The notes beneath the pieces are model-generated. The model worked only from the letters and a program-made list of their open reading frames with translations, was not told where the DNA came from and searched no databases. This document shows positions 12,008 through 20,889 of a stretch of 64,000 nt of DNA, in pieces (within the stretch, counting starts at the first letter, position 1; each line of letters starts with the position of its first letter). A program made the position numbers and the translations under genes. Source of the stretch: Sphingobacterium thalpophilum (GTDB lineage Bacteria > Bacteroidota > Bacteroidia > Sphingobacteriales > Sphingobacteriaceae); NCBI RefSeq assembly GCF_038396785.1, contig NZ_CP151087.1, positions 2,232,001-2,296,000 of the forward strand. The letters are read 5' to 3'.

Positions 12008-14551
12008 TTAAAATGTAACACTTAAACCTGCAGACCAGACTTTAGTCAATGGGTAAACGGTTCCGTTGCTTCCGCCATCAATAGTTTCGGGATCAAACAT
12101 TCCCGCTACACTTGAGCCGGTCCAGATATTTTCTCCGGAAACGTATACACGCAAACGCTCTACACCGAAACGTTTTGTTGTTTCTTTCGGCAAGGTATAG
12201 CCCAGCTGAATATTTTTTATGCGGATGTAGGCTGCGTTCTGCAAAAAGCGCGTCTGCGTCTGCTGGTTTTTAGCAGTACCAAAAACAGGACGTGCGTAAT
12301 ATGCTTCAAGATTTTCACCCAGGGGATTATCTGCAGTACGGAAATAATCAAGATGATCGACCAAGCCCGTTGACCACCATTTTGAAGTTGCTCCCCAAAA
12401 ATAGTAGCCCCCTTGCCAATAATCGCGTTTCATGACACCTTGCATGAAAATACTAAAATCAAAATTTCTGTAGTCCGCATTCAGATTCAATCCAAAGGAG
12501 TAACGCGGTGTGCTGTTTCCAATCACACGACGATCACCCGGATCGGCCTCTGTATTGCTTCCACCATCTATTTTTCCGTCTCCATTAAGATCAGCATACA
12601 TGATATCTCCTGCCCCCCATTGTGTTCCTAATGCATTTTGTCCACCATTGGGCAAGCTCGCCAGATGGCGTGATGAACCGTCATAACGCAAATTAGCTTC
12701 CAATAGGTATTTTTCTGCATAATTGTAATTCAATCGGCCGAAGAAACCCGCTGTTGCCCATTTTTGATATTCGCCAGATACAGAAGGCACTACTGCTTTT
12801 CCATTGATGTCTGTGCCGGAGGTCAGATTCAATACCGGTTGATCCGGGATAATGATTCCGTCGCGTTGCACACCGAGATTGCGATAGGCCGTGTGTTCAA
12901 TCTGACCACCGACCATAACTTTAACATGATGGTCGCCCCAGCTCTTATCGTAATCAGAAAAGATATTAATGTTATAGTAGTTTTCCTTTAAACCAAATTC
13001 GTACACATTGGATGAGTTTTTATACAGATACGGATCACCATTCACGTCATGGTTGTAAAGACGCTGCGAGTCCCAATGACGAAATTGAGTTGTGGTTCTA
13101 TAGTTAAAATTACCAGTTGTACGCCATCCTTTAATAGGTTCGAGGATGAGTTGTAACTGTTGGTAAATGTAATCCTTACTTGATTTATCCTGTCCGCCTT
13201 CTTTCATGGCAAGTGCAGGTGAGGGAGAACTGAACAAGTATCCATTTGGATCATACAGAGGCAGCGTTGGCCAGCCCTGTCTGCCTAAATCATCATAAAA
13301 ACTATTGGTCAATGCAGCCGGACGGTCGTAGTCTTCACGCACCAATCGCGCGTTGTAATTTACCTGAAAGATGTCAGATACTTTAGAATTGATTTTAGCA
13401 GCAACAGCGTAACGGTCGTAATGATCCGTATTGAAGGCCATCAACCCTTGTTGTTTCATAATATTACCTGAAAGGTAATAAGTTGTTTTTTCGGTTCCAC
13501 CATTGAGGCTTAGGTTGTGCTCCTGAGCAAAAGCCTGATCCCGATACATGACATCGAACCAATCGTTGTTGTCGTTACCATAGGCATATCCTTCAGCCCA
13601 GTACAATTTATTGTTTGGATCGACTATCGTCGAATTTTTCAGGCTTCCGTTTTGATAATCCAGGATGCGCTGCAAATGCTCCGCGGAGAAATGTGGTGAA
13701 CCACCTGCGTTGACTTCGGCCTGATTAAAGTATTGCGCAAATGTATAAGAATCCATCATCTTCGGCATTAATGTTGGGGCATTCATACGAAAGCTATTAT
13801 TATAATTTACCGATGTACGTCCAGCCTTTCCAGATTTTGTAGTAACTAAAATAACCCCAAAGGCAGCTCTAGAGCCGTAAATTGAAGCCGCTCCAGCATC
13901 TTTTAATACAGATACGCTTTCAATATCCTGTGGATTTAGTGCCGCCAAAGACCCTTCAGAACCATCGATTAAAATCAGTGGTGCCGAAGAAGAGGTTCCG
14001 ATGGTGCCCGTCCCTCGGATATTAATGGATGGATTGGTTTCCATCGTTCCCGAGTTTTGGGAAATATTTAGTCCTGGTGCCAGTCCTTGCAGTGCCTGGA
14101 TCGCATTTCTTACCGGCCTATTTTCTAGTTGCTTGGCATCCACCACCGCAACCGAACCGGTCAGGTTTGTTTTTTTCTGCGAACCGAAACCGACCACCAC
14201 CACTTCATCCAAAACATCTCCTTCGGAAGCATCAAGTTGCACGTTAAGCTCGTAGTTCCCTTGGCTGATCTGTTTGAGCTGACTGAATTCAAAGCGCTGT
14301 TTCGCATAACCTAGAAAGGTAAATTCTAATGCCGTGACTGTGGCAGCACTGATCGTATATTTTCCCTGTGTATCTGTTTGTGCTTGCACTGTGGAACCGA
14401 TATTTTTGACGGTCACTCCGGCCAGTGGCCTATTATTTTCGGTAACCTGGCCCCGTACAGTTATTGACTGCGCATAAGTCTGCTGTAAGCTTAAAAGTAA
14501 AAAGCAGATACAACAAAGCCAGCACGGTGTGAATACTATTTTTCTTTTCAT
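12008..14551 (-). CDS. SusC-family TonB-dependent transporter, apparently with an internal barrel deletion
   Basis: It has a signal peptide to TYAQS, a carboxypeptidase-regulatory-like domain (ITVRGQVTENNRPLAGV), a TonB box region (DEVVVVGFGSQKKTNLTG), a plug (LQGLAPGLNI...LILIDG...VLKDAGAASIYGSRAAFGVILVTTK) and a beta-barrel ending in VWSAGLSVTF. It would import oligosaccharides with the partner SusD. It is only 847 residues, against about 1000-1050 usual and about 1119 for the other SusC here. The shortfall lies between LEANLRYDGSSR (about 620) and GAGDIMYADLNGDGKID (about 642). Blocks normally found between them (FPS-AGWR, LKLRASYG-GNQ, the DYY/NxGxE strands) are absent. The frame is kept, so a shortened product could be made but the barrel should lack several strands. 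Confidence 0.9.
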   Translation of the reverse strand: MKRKIVFTPCWLCCICFLLLSLQQTYAQSITVRGQVTENNRPLAGVTVKNIGSTVQAQTDTQGKYTISAATVTALEFTFLGYAKQRFEFSQLKQISQGNYELNVQLDASEGDVLDEVVVVGFGSQKKTNLTGSVAVVDAKQLENRPVRNAIQALQGLAPGLNISQNSGTMETNPSINIRGTGTIGTSSSAPLILIDGSEGSLAALNPQDIESVSVLKDAGAASIYGSRAAFGVILVTTKSGKAGRTSVNYNNSFRMNAPTLMPKMMDSYTFAQYFNQAEVNAGGSPHFSAEHLQRILDYQNGSLKNSTIVDPNNKLYWAEGYAYGNDNNDWFDVMYRDQAFAQEHNLSLNGGTEKTTYYLSGNIMKQQGLMAFNTDHYDRYAVAAKINSKVSDIFQVNYNARLVREDYDRPAALTNSFYDDLGRQGWPTLPLYDPNGYLFSSPSPALAMKEGGQDKSSKDYIYQQLQLILEPIKGWRTTGNFNYRTTTQFRHWDSQRLYNHDVNGDPYLYKNSSNVYEFGLKENYYNINIFSDYDKSWGDHHVKVMVGGQIEHTAYRNLGVQRDGIIIPDQPVLNLTSGTDINGKAVVPSVSGEYQKWATAGFFGRLNYNYAEKYLLEANLRYDGSSRHLASLPNGGQNALGTQWGAGDIMYADLNGDGKIDGGSNTEADPGDRRVIGNSTPRYSFGLNLNADYRNFDFSIFMQGVMKRDYWQGGYYFWGATSKWWSTGLVDHLDYFRTADNPLGENLEAYYARPVFGTAKNQQTQTRFLQNAAYIRIKNIQLGYTLPKETTKRFGVERLRVYVSGENIWTGSSVAGMFDPETIDGGSNGTVYPLTKVWSAGLSVTF

Positions 14552-14919
14552 AAGTAAAACTGTTTAGTAATTAAAATATTTTGATGAAGCGTAGTACGGC
14601 AATATGAGGTAGCATTATTGCGTTTCATTGGGAATTCAAGGATCAAACAATCCACTTTTGATTGGTAAATTCATCATAATTAAACTTGGTTATTTAGCTG
14701 TTTTTGAGTTTTAGCCAGCTTACTTTTCCTACACCTATTTTTTATATGATTTGGAGCGGGTATTCAGCTAATCAGGCAAACACTCTTGGTTATTTAATAT
14801 TGCCAACACCATAAAATGTCGCATTGACACTTGCAATATTATCAAAAACGTTACAACGGAAGGGGGGTAAAATCTTCTTATTTTAAGGGGCAAATTCGTC
14901 AAATCAGGCTTTTTGCCCT
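14552..14919. promoter_or_regulatory. Upstream region of the SusC operon
   Basis: An AT-rich 368-bp stretch with no credible ORF on either strand. As SusC is the first gene of the leftward operon, its promoter and any HTCS binding site should be here. I could not pick out a convincing repeat. Confidence 0.3.
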
Positions 14920-14949
14920 CAAAAAAAAGCCGCATCTCCCGACGCGGCT
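14920..14949 (-). terminator. Intrinsic terminator on the minus strand
   Basis: AGCCGC (14928-14933) pairs with GCGGCT (14944-14949), and the minus-strand transcript continues into eight T. It lies about 330 bp beyond the stop of the 15278-16492 gene and only about 30 bp beyond the stop of the short open frame ending at 14982, which suggests a gene once ended here. Confidence 0.6.
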
Positions 14950-14981
14950 AAACAACCTATATATTTATTTATAGTGAATGA

Positions 14982-15065
14982 CTAAAATGAAAATTGAACT
15001 TCAAAATGCATAAAGAACATAAGATCAATTTTGTTAGCTCCGTGCCAAATACCATACCATAGGGT
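14982..15065 (-). other. Possible relic of a gene C-terminus
   Basis: A 27-codon open frame without its own start reads in part YGIWHGANKIDLMFF and finishes in QFSF-stop, with a Phe-ended, strand-like tail like that of many outer-membrane proteins. It is followed about 30 bp later by an intrinsic terminator. No upstream continuation in any frame looks protein-like. I do not recognise it; it may be a decayed gene end or chance. Confidence 0.25.
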
Positions 15066-15277
15066 CCTCTAGTTCATTTATACCTTCTGAAGCGCATTAT
15101 AGCCTAATTAGGATCTGCTTCAAAAAATGAAATGTAGGTATGCGAACAGTTATTATTCGAATTGTTCACATACGAACAGCACATTAGAAATGAAATAGAA
15201 GATTAGTACGCCCAGAGGCGCTCCCTGATGCGAAGCTGTACCGAACATGCCCCAAACGAAAGCCGAGCGATTCCGCA
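15066..15277. other. Intergenic segment with GC-rich block and inverted repeat
   Basis: Next to the barrel gene stop is a block (about 15205-15277) richer in G+C than its surroundings. It is open in two minus-strand frames (one starts MRNRSAFVWGMFGT, 41 codons). Beyond it, TATGCGAACA (15139-15148) and TGTTCACATA (15163-15172) form an inverted repeat with one mismatch, followed by the further near-copy CATACGAACA. This looks more like a dispersed non-coding repeat than a gene, but that needs a genome-wide comparison. Confidence 0.3.
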
Positions 15278-16492
15278 TTACAAACTCATTCCCAAGGTAA
15301 ACGCAACGCCTTTAGATTCCAGATCTACATTTCCGTAACCTATCCCTGTCAAAGGCATTTTAACAAAAGGTTTTACGCCAATATTAATTTTATCGTTAAT
15401 TTTCTTCTCAATGGAGATCGAGAAATCGGCAACACCAAAGATATGCTGGTTCTCTCCATTCACTTCATAGACGGCACTTTTCTGAGATCCGCCATAGCTA
15501 CCTCCACCTTCGTAGTCGAAGGTATATTTTTCCTTTAGCATAAAATAGCTCGAAAGTCCTGCACTGACATTGAACTTCACTTTTTTACCTTTCAAAACCG
15601 TATAACTCGCTGTGAGTGGTACATCAAGAACATCACATACAGCGCTCACATTGCTCGGCAATTGCGCCATTTCCGGTGGATTTGATGGCGCATAAAATTT
15701 ATACGCTGACGTATAATTCTTTTTAGCGTAGGTAGCACCCACAGACACACGCAGTGCTTTTGTGAGAGGATAGGAATAGGCCAAACCGATATTTTCACTA
15801 AGGGAGGATTTACCTGCCCCCCGCACGCTTGTCAGATCTGGCCCAGCCAAGAAACTAACAACCGACCGTTCTCTTTCCTGCGCATTGGATCCCATACTTT
15901 CTTTAGGCTGATAAATGGCTGCCAGACGCTCCCCTGTCCCTTCAACCGGTTCTTCTCTTAAGTTGAAATGAGGCAATCTTTGATTGTTATATTCCATGCT
16001 TGGAATTGTGAATACAGTATTTAGTTTTCTTTCTTGCCCGATTATCGGATTTGAATCGGCTATCTTCCCCAAGCGGATATCTTGCAGTACGATGGTTTCA
16101 TTTGAAATCTGGAACACATTATTCGCACGTTTGTTCGGCTGAAATGCAATCCAATCTTGATCCCGTTCGGTTTCGTCTGGCGAATACTCCTTAGGTTGAA
16201 CAGTTTTGTTCTCCGGAACCTCCTTTTCAGGCGAAATACCGGCTGTATTTATTTCACCTGGTAAATTATTGGTTTTAAATAACGCGCTATTCCAAACAAA
16301 AAAGATCGTTAAAACTGCTGCAAGTGTAGCTGCCAAGCTCGTTAAGACGACGATCTTTCGTCTCTTTACACGCCTTTCATTGTCCAATCGCGATTCTATA
16401 TCTTGCCAATGTGATTCATCAAAGTCAAAGTTAGCATCACTTAAGCCCGACTTAAATAGCTCATCAATCTTATTCTTATCCTTTTCCATCAT
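15278..16492 (-). CDS. Sigma-factor-coupled membrane protein with C-terminal beta-barrel domain
   Basis: A 404-residue protein with an acidic cytoplasmic N-terminus (1-40; DELFKSGLSDANFDFDESHW), a single membrane helix (about 47-66), a low-complexity linker and a C-terminal half of amphipathic strands (YSYPLTKALRVSVGATYAKK; VKFNVSAGLSSYFMLKEKY). It ends INIGVKPFVKMP...FTLGMSL, as in PorT-like outer-membrane barrels. Its ATG overlaps the sigma-factor stop (ATGA), so the two are translationally coupled. Proteins of this architecture in Bacteroidota commonly follow ECF sigma genes and may act as anti-sigma/envelope sensors. The role is inference. Confidence 0.75.
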   Translation of the reverse strand: MMEKDKNKIDELFKSGLSDANFDFDESHWQDIESRLDNERRVKRRKIVVLTSLAATLAAVLTIFFVWNSALFKTNNLPGEINTAGISPEKEVPENKTVQPKEYSPDETERDQDWIAFQPNKRANNVFQISNETIVLQDIRLGKIADSNPIIGQERKLNTVFTIPSMEYNNQRLPHFNLREEPVEGTGERLAAIYQPKESMGSNAQERERSVVSFLAGPDLTSVRGAGKSSLSENIGLAYSYPLTKALRVSVGATYAKKNYTSAYKFYAPSNPPEMAQLPSNVSAVCDVLDVPLTASYTVLKGKKVKFNVSAGLSSYFMLKEKYTFDYEGGGSYGGSQKSAVYEVNGENQHIFGVADFSISIEKKINDKINIGVKPFVKMPLTGIGYGNVDLESKGVAFTLGMSL

Positions 16493-17069
16493 CTTTTCTC
16501 CTCCGTTTTACCAAATTTTACCCCTTGAACTTCCACCATTTCCGCCAGTCTACCACGTGCTTTATGCAGATTAGATTTTGATGTTCCAATGGCAATTCCC
16601 AGCATGCCACTAATTTCTTCGTGTCCATAACCATCGATCGCATAGAGATTGAACACTGTCCTGTAGCCAGGTGGAAGCTGCTGTACCATCGCCAATAAAT
16701 CTTCATAGTTTAACTTTTGACTGATGCTATCATCCTCAATAATGGTATGCGCTCATACATGGATACATCTACCAAGATGCCCTGTTTAATCTTTGCCCGA
16801 TAAAAATCAATTGCAGTATTTGTCATGATTTTTTTGATCCATATGGAAAAAGGCTTCTGAAAATCATATTTGTTGATGTTTTTAAAAACCTTGAAAAAGC
16901 CTTCATTTAAAATACTGATAGCATCTTCCCTGTTATTAGCGTAGCGCAGACATATCCCTAAAGACATAGCGTAGTAGATGGTGTAAAGATCTTTCTGGGC
17001 CCTGCGGTCCTCATCAATACATCCTTTAATAATATGGATAGATTTTTCGTCAACTTCTGTTATCGCCAC
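16489..17069 (-). pseudogene. ECF RNA polymerase sigma factor with a -1 frameshift
   Basis: The first frame carries sigma region 2 (DLYTIYYAMSLGICLRYANN...FFKVFKNINKYD...WIKKIMTNTAIDFYR) and stops at 16710 after VSMYERIPLL. The second, one base back, continues EDDSISQKLNYEDLLAMVQQ and then region 4 (LPPGYRTVFNLYAIDGYGHEEISGMLGI...GTSKSNLHKAR). Together they form one normal-length Bacteroidota ECF factor. The shift at about 16725-16735 fits loss of one base. I prefer the GTG start at 17069 (VAITEVDEKS); the longer ATG-started frame from 17207 would run into the promoter region of the divergent operon. As sequenced it lacks a fused region 4 and should be inactive unless the shift is a read error. 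Confidence 0.85.
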
Positions 17070-17231
17070 TCGATATTGCTTCTTTCTTTTGATAAATATA
17101 GTATTAAGTCTTATACGAGAGGATAATCGAAAAGGTTGCCTCCAAAAAATATTTTTTTTCGACTCAATTTCCAAGCAACCTTTTCGCTGACCTGATCGTA
17201 ATATCAAGACATTATTTTAAAACATACCATT

Positions 17232-18089
17232 ATGAAATCAAACCAAAAACAAGTCAAATTAACTTTTATAGGTGGTCTATTGACCTTAACATTGTTTTCT
17301 GCATGTTCAAAAAGCGATGGTGAACCTGGCAATGTCGAAAATAAAAACAAGGGCGTGCAAATGTCTGCCAATACCCAATTTGGTAATATTCTGACCGATG
17401 CCGACGGTAAAACACTCTATTTCTTTTCGAATGATACAAAAGGAGCTTCGACCTGCAGCGGTAATTGTTTGGCCACTTGGCCGGTTTATTACAGCAGTGA
17501 AACAAGCACAGACCTAAAAATTGACAAAAGCCTGATCGGTGAAATAACACGTGAAGATGGCTCGAAACAAAACACATTTAAGGGCTGGCCGCTTTACTAT
17601 TATGCAGGCGATAGTCAATCCGGTCAGGTGAAAGGAGATGCTGTCAATAAAATATGGTACGTGGCCAAACCTGATTATTTACTCATGGTTGCGAATGCGC
17701 AACTTATCGGACACGATACTAAAAACTATTTAGGCGACTATACCGAAGGAACCGGAAAAACAATTTACCTGACCGATGATAAGGGCAGAACGTTGTATGC
17801 CTTTAAACCCGACAAATTCAACAAAAACAATTATACTGCTGCAGATTTCAGTAATGATGCGATCTGGCCTATCTTTCAAAAAGAGACTGGAGCTCTGCCT
17901 TCGCTTGTTCGTACGGCTGACATCGCTGTCATTACCGTCTATGGAAAGAAACAATTAACGTTCAAAGGATGGCCCTTATATTACTTCGGCCAGGATACAC
18001 AGCGTGGAGATAATAAAGGGATAAGTTTCCCACGCGTTGGCGTTTGGCCAATCGTAAACGACAACTCTGCCGTTGCCCCTGCTAACTAA
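17232..18089 (+). CDS. Secreted-repeat lipoprotein (COG4315-like, Yx(F/W)xxD motif)
   Basis: A 285-residue lipoprotein (lipobox LFSACSKSD). Two tandem copies of the secreted-repeat domain are visible. The first (about 45-150) has LTDADGKTLYFFSNDTKG, the Cys pair CSGNC, ATWPVYY and FKGWPLYYYAGD. The second (about 170-280) has LTDDKGRTLYAFKPD, AIWPIF and FKGWPLYYFGQD but no Cys pair. The biochemical function of this family is unknown; its genes often sit with electron-transfer proteins. It is first in a four-gene operon with a cytochrome, YceI and DUF5777, divergent from the broken ECF sigma gene. Confidence 0.85.
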   Translation: MKSNQKQVKLTFIGGLLTLTLFSACSKSDGEPGNVENKNKGVQMSANTQFGNILTDADGKTLYFFSNDTKGASTCSGNCLATWPVYYSSETSTDLKIDKSLIGEITREDGSKQNTFKGWPLYYYAGDSQSGQVKGDAVNKIWYVAKPDYLLMVANAQLIGHDTKNYLGDYTEGTGKTIYLTDDKGRTLYAFKPDKFNKNNYTAADFSNDAIWPIFQKETGALPSLVRTADIAVITVYGKKQLTFKGWPLYYFGQDTQRGDNKGISFPRVGVWPIVNDNSAVAPAN

Positions 18090-18112
18090 GCCAAAACTAA
18101 CTATTCAAACTT

Positions 18113-18520
18113 ATGGCACAAAATCTAAAAACCGTAAATCCTTGCCTCAGAGCACATCATTACCTAGTCATTTTTTTCTTTACCTTAACAGTTCTCTCCT
18201 TCTCCGCCTGTACCAAAAAGCAGGCGCAAGAACTTACGAACAATCCGGATAACGGCAATGAAACTGTGACGGTACTAAATGTGTCTTACACGAATTTTTC
18301 TAAAGCACTCTTTGAAACGAAATGTAGTTCGTGCCACGCGACAGGACGTTCGGCCAGTGGACGATGGACGTTCAGTGGTTATATCTCCGTCAAAGACAAT
18401 ATTGCAAAGATTAATAATGCGGTACTGGTGACCAAATCCATGCCACTAGGCAGCTCACTCTCCGCAAAAGAAATAGAACTGCTGGATGCATGGATCAAAA
18501 GGAATTCACCTGAAAACTAA
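18113..18520 (+). CDS. Small c-type cytochrome lipoprotein
   Basis: A 135-residue protein with an SPII signal (lipobox FSACTKKQ) and one haem c attachment site, CSSCH (in FETKCSSCHATGRSASG). A distal Met in KSMPLGSSLSAKEIELLDAWI is a plausible axial ligand and resembles mono-haem cytochromes. It probably carries electrons in the envelope, anchored by its lipid. It starts 23 bp after the secreted-repeat gene and ends just before the YceI gene, in one operon. Confidence 0.85.
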   Translation: MAQNLKTVNPCLRAHHYLVIFFFTLTVLSFSACTKKQAQELTNNPDNGNETVTVLNVSYTNFSKALFETKCSSCHATGRSASGRWTFSGYISVKDNIAKINNAVLVTKSMPLGSSLSAKEIELLDAWIKRNSPEN

Positions 18521-18530
18521 TGTTAGGCAT

Positions 18531-19082
18531 ATGAAAAAAATCAACATGTACATAGCGCTCTTCATGATGCTCATCGCTATGACGACCATTGCGCAGCAAA
18601 AGGCTTCTTTTGTTTCAAAAGAGACCAGCATCACCTTTTTTAGTAATGCGCCATTGGAAGACATCGAAGCCAAAAGTACCTTAGGCGCTTCGGCGATGAA
18701 CCTTCAAACGGGAGATATCATCTTTCGGGTAAAAAATACATCTTTTCAATTTGACAAAAAGCTCATGCAGGAGCATTTCAATGAAAATTACATGGAAAGT
18801 GATCAATACCCCCTATCAGAATTTAAAGGCAAAGTCGACAACGCGGACAAATTAACAAAGGATGGCAGCTATACGCTGAATGTAAGAGGCACACTTCTAA
18901 TCCATGGGGTTACTAAACCTTACAGTACAAAGGCAACATTTACTGTTACAGATGGCACGATAAAGGCGGTAGCAAATTTTCAGGTCAAACTTGCAGATCA
19001 TAAAATTTCTATTCCTTCCATCGTTGGAAAAAAAATTGCTGAAGTAGTCAAAATCACCGTTGATGCGACCTACAAACCATAA
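18531..19082 (+). CDS. YceI-family periplasmic protein
   Basis: Chosen start is the ATG at 18531, giving a clean signal peptide (MKKINMYIALFMMLIAMTTIAQQ); an earlier in-frame ATG would overlap the cytochrome gene. The 183-residue product has the YceI lipocalin-like fold signatures (FFSNAPLEDIEAKS, NFNE/HFNENYMESDQYPLSEFKG, GTLLIHGVTKPY, DHKISIPSIVGKKIAEVVKITV). YceI proteins bind isoprenoid-type lipids such as quinones. In this operon it could link the lipoprotein-bound haem and a membrane quinone or an exported molecule, which is inference. Confidence 0.9.
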   Translation: MKKINMYIALFMMLIAMTTIAQQKASFVSKETSITFFSNAPLEDIEAKSTLGASAMNLQTGDIIFRVKNTSFQFDKKLMQEHFNENYMESDQYPLSEFKGKVDNADKLTKDGSYTLNVRGTLLIHGVTKPYSTKATFTVTDGTIKAVANFQVKLADHKISIPSIVGKKIAEVVKITVDATYKP

Positions 19083-19098
19083 TACGAATTCATTACAA

Positions 19099-20028
19099 AT
19101 GAGAAAAATACTACTTATACTCCTTTGCTTTCCTTTCGCAAAGTCATTTGCGCAGGAAGATCTCGATAAATTAATCCATATCGATGCACCCAAAAATGAA
19201 AAAGTCACGGCGACCTTTAAATCCGGCAATTTGATCAATCTCAAGACCACAGAAACAATTCATCGTAATGAAATGGACTTTAGAGTAGATCACCGCTTTG
19301 GCGATATCGCGGGCAGCGCGGGTGGAGGTAAAAATTTCTTTGGCCTCGATAATTCGACCGACATCCGAATCGGTTTTGATTACGGTCTATTAGATAATCT
19401 AAACATTGGAATCGCTCGCGCGAAGGGTGCAACAGAGGTTAGACAACTCTTTGAGGGGAATGTGAAATACCGATTTATCGAACAAACGGTCGACAATAAT
19501 GTACCTGTTTCCGTTGCTTTTTTTGGAAGTACAATCCTATCTGCCATGGAAGCCAGCCCGGATAAATCTTCGGCAGCAAGCTTTGAAGACTTCAATGACC
19601 GATTGAGTTATGTGACGCAGCTCATCATTGCCCGTAAATTTAGCTCAAATCTATCGCTTGTTGTAGTCCCAACCTATCTTCACCGAAACTATACAGCTTA
19701 TAACGATCAGAATGATGTATTCGCTATCGGTATCGGTGGGCGGGCTAAGGTTAGTAATCGAATTGCGCTAGTCGCAGACTATACATTGCCTTTCCGAAAA
19801 GCATCGAACAAGAAGTACCGTGAAGAAGTGGGTGGTCAACGTTACTATAATGCTTTGGGTGTCGGTCTAGAAATGGATACCGGAGGCCATATCTTCCACC
19901 TCAATTTTACCAATGCGACCGCAATACAAGAATCTCAGTTTATCAGCGAAACAAATAGCTCATGGGGCAAAGGGCAATTTCGCTGGGGATTTAGCATTGC
20001 GCGACGATTCAATTTTAACAAAAAATAA
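19099..20028 (+). CDS. DUF5777-type outer-membrane beta-barrel protein
   Basis: Start chosen at 19099 for the signal peptide MRKILLILLCFPFAKSFAQ, 16 bp after the YceI stop. The 309-residue mature chain is a series of amphipathic strands (FRVDHRFGDIAGSAGGGKNFF, DIRIGFDYGLLDNLNIGIARA, IALVADYTLPFRKA) ending in an aromatic-rich strand (FRWGFSIARRFNF). This matches the DUF5777 family of Bacteroidota outer-membrane barrels, which recur with YceI and cytochrome genes. Last gene of the operon, followed by a strong terminator. Function unknown; probably the outer-membrane component of this redox-related module. Confidence 0.85.
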   Translation: MRKILLILLCFPFAKSFAQEDLDKLIHIDAPKNEKVTATFKSGNLINLKTTETIHRNEMDFRVDHRFGDIAGSAGGGKNFFGLDNSTDIRIGFDYGLLDNLNIGIARAKGATEVRQLFEGNVKYRFIEQTVDNNVPVSVAFFGSTILSAMEASPDKSSAASFEDFNDRLSYVTQLIIARKFSSNLSLVVVPTYLHRNYTAYNDQNDVFAIGIGGRAKVSNRIALVADYTLPFRKASNKKYREEVGGQRYYNALGVGLEMDTGGHIFHLNFTNATAIQESQFISETNSSWGKGQFRWGFSIARRFNFNKK

Positions 20029-20130
20029 AAGGTATTGCGCTGTTGGGGATTTGTAACGAAAACAATCCGTACAAGGCAATAGGAATTCAACAAGCATAAA
20101 AGTTCATTGAGGATATTGCTATCAAATTAA

Positions 20131-20162
20131 AAAAGCGGATAACAATGCTGTTATCCGCTTTT
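20131..20162. terminator. Bidirectional intrinsic terminator
   Basis: A perfect 14-bp stem (arms 20131-20144 and 20149-20162, core GCGGATAACA/TGTTATCCGC) with an ATGC loop, flanked by A and T runs. It separates the redox operon from the convergent csbD-like gene and can serve both. Confidence 0.9.
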
Positions 20163-20180
20163 TATCACACAATACTAAAC

Positions 20181-20366
20181 CTACAAATCGTTCAACCACT
20201 TATTTACCTCATCTTGTGTTTTACCGGTCTTCTTTTGAAGCTTACCTACCAATTCGTCTTCTTTGCCCTCAGCATACAATAGATCATCGTCAGTAAGGTC
20301 TGCATATTGTTGTTTTACCTTGCCTTTGATTTCGTTCCAACGGCCTTTCCATGTTAATTCGCTCAT
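20181..20366 (-). CDS. CsbD-family small stress protein
   Basis: A 61-residue, highly charged protein beginning [20 protein letters not shown] and continuing [29 protein letters not shown]. This is the full CsbD domain. CsbD-like proteins are general-stress proteins of unknown biochemical function. It stands alone, with its 3' end at the shared terminator. Confidence 0.92.
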   Translation of the reverse strand: MSELTWKGRWNEIKGKVKQQYADLTDDDLLYAEGKEDELVGKLQKKTGKTQDEVNKWLNDL

Positions 20367-20493
20367 AATTACTTTGTTTTATTGTTTGTTAATAGAACAG
20401 TATCGCTCCGTAAATCGTTTAGAAAATAATGTTATAAAATGTTAAACTCACAACGTTCACCTGGCAAACAGGCGCTTTCTATTTTTCGCAAGA

Positions 20494-20889
20494 CTATTTC
20501 CGATTACAATTGGCCGTCCATGCCTTGCCGTCTTTTGTATAACCAATTGTCAATTTACCGGCATCAATACGGATAAATCCCGTACCTGCTGAGCCGATAT
20601 TAACTAAGACGTTATCCTTTTTTTCAAAATCTACTCCATTGAGATTAGGAATGCCATTTCCAAAAGCAAAATTATAGGTATCGCCAACTTTTGTTACAGT
20701 AACCGTTCCTTCTCCCGAGGCAACATCGTTATCATTGTTGTTCATGTCATCAAAGCCAATAGTGCCTTCATATTTTCCAACAAAAAGATCGTTATCAGCC
20801 GGATCATCATCTTTGCTACATGATGTAAAGCCTACTAATACTGTTAAAATAAGCATACCTAGTCCCAGTGTTTGAATTAATTTTTTCAT
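20494..20889 (-). CDS. Small lipoprotein of unknown function
   Basis: 131 residues with an SPII signal (lipobox GFTSCSKDDD) and a short mature beta-rich domain (VGKYEGTIGFDDMNNND, EGTVTVTKVGDTYNFAFGNGIPNL, GFIRIDAGKLTIGYTKDGKAW). The pattern of a lipid anchor, Asp/Asn-rich spacer and small beta-sandwich is common in Bacteroidota surface lipoproteins. No family recognised with confidence. Upstream lies an isolated terminator hairpin, so it is probably monocistronic. Confidence 0.75.
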   Translation of the reverse strand: MKKLIQTLGLGMLILTVLVGFTSCSKDDDPADNDLFVGKYEGTIGFDDMNNNDNDVASGEGTVTVTKVGDTYNFAFGNGIPNLNGVDFEKKDNVLVNIGSAGTGFIRIDAGKLTIGYTKDGKAWTANCNRK

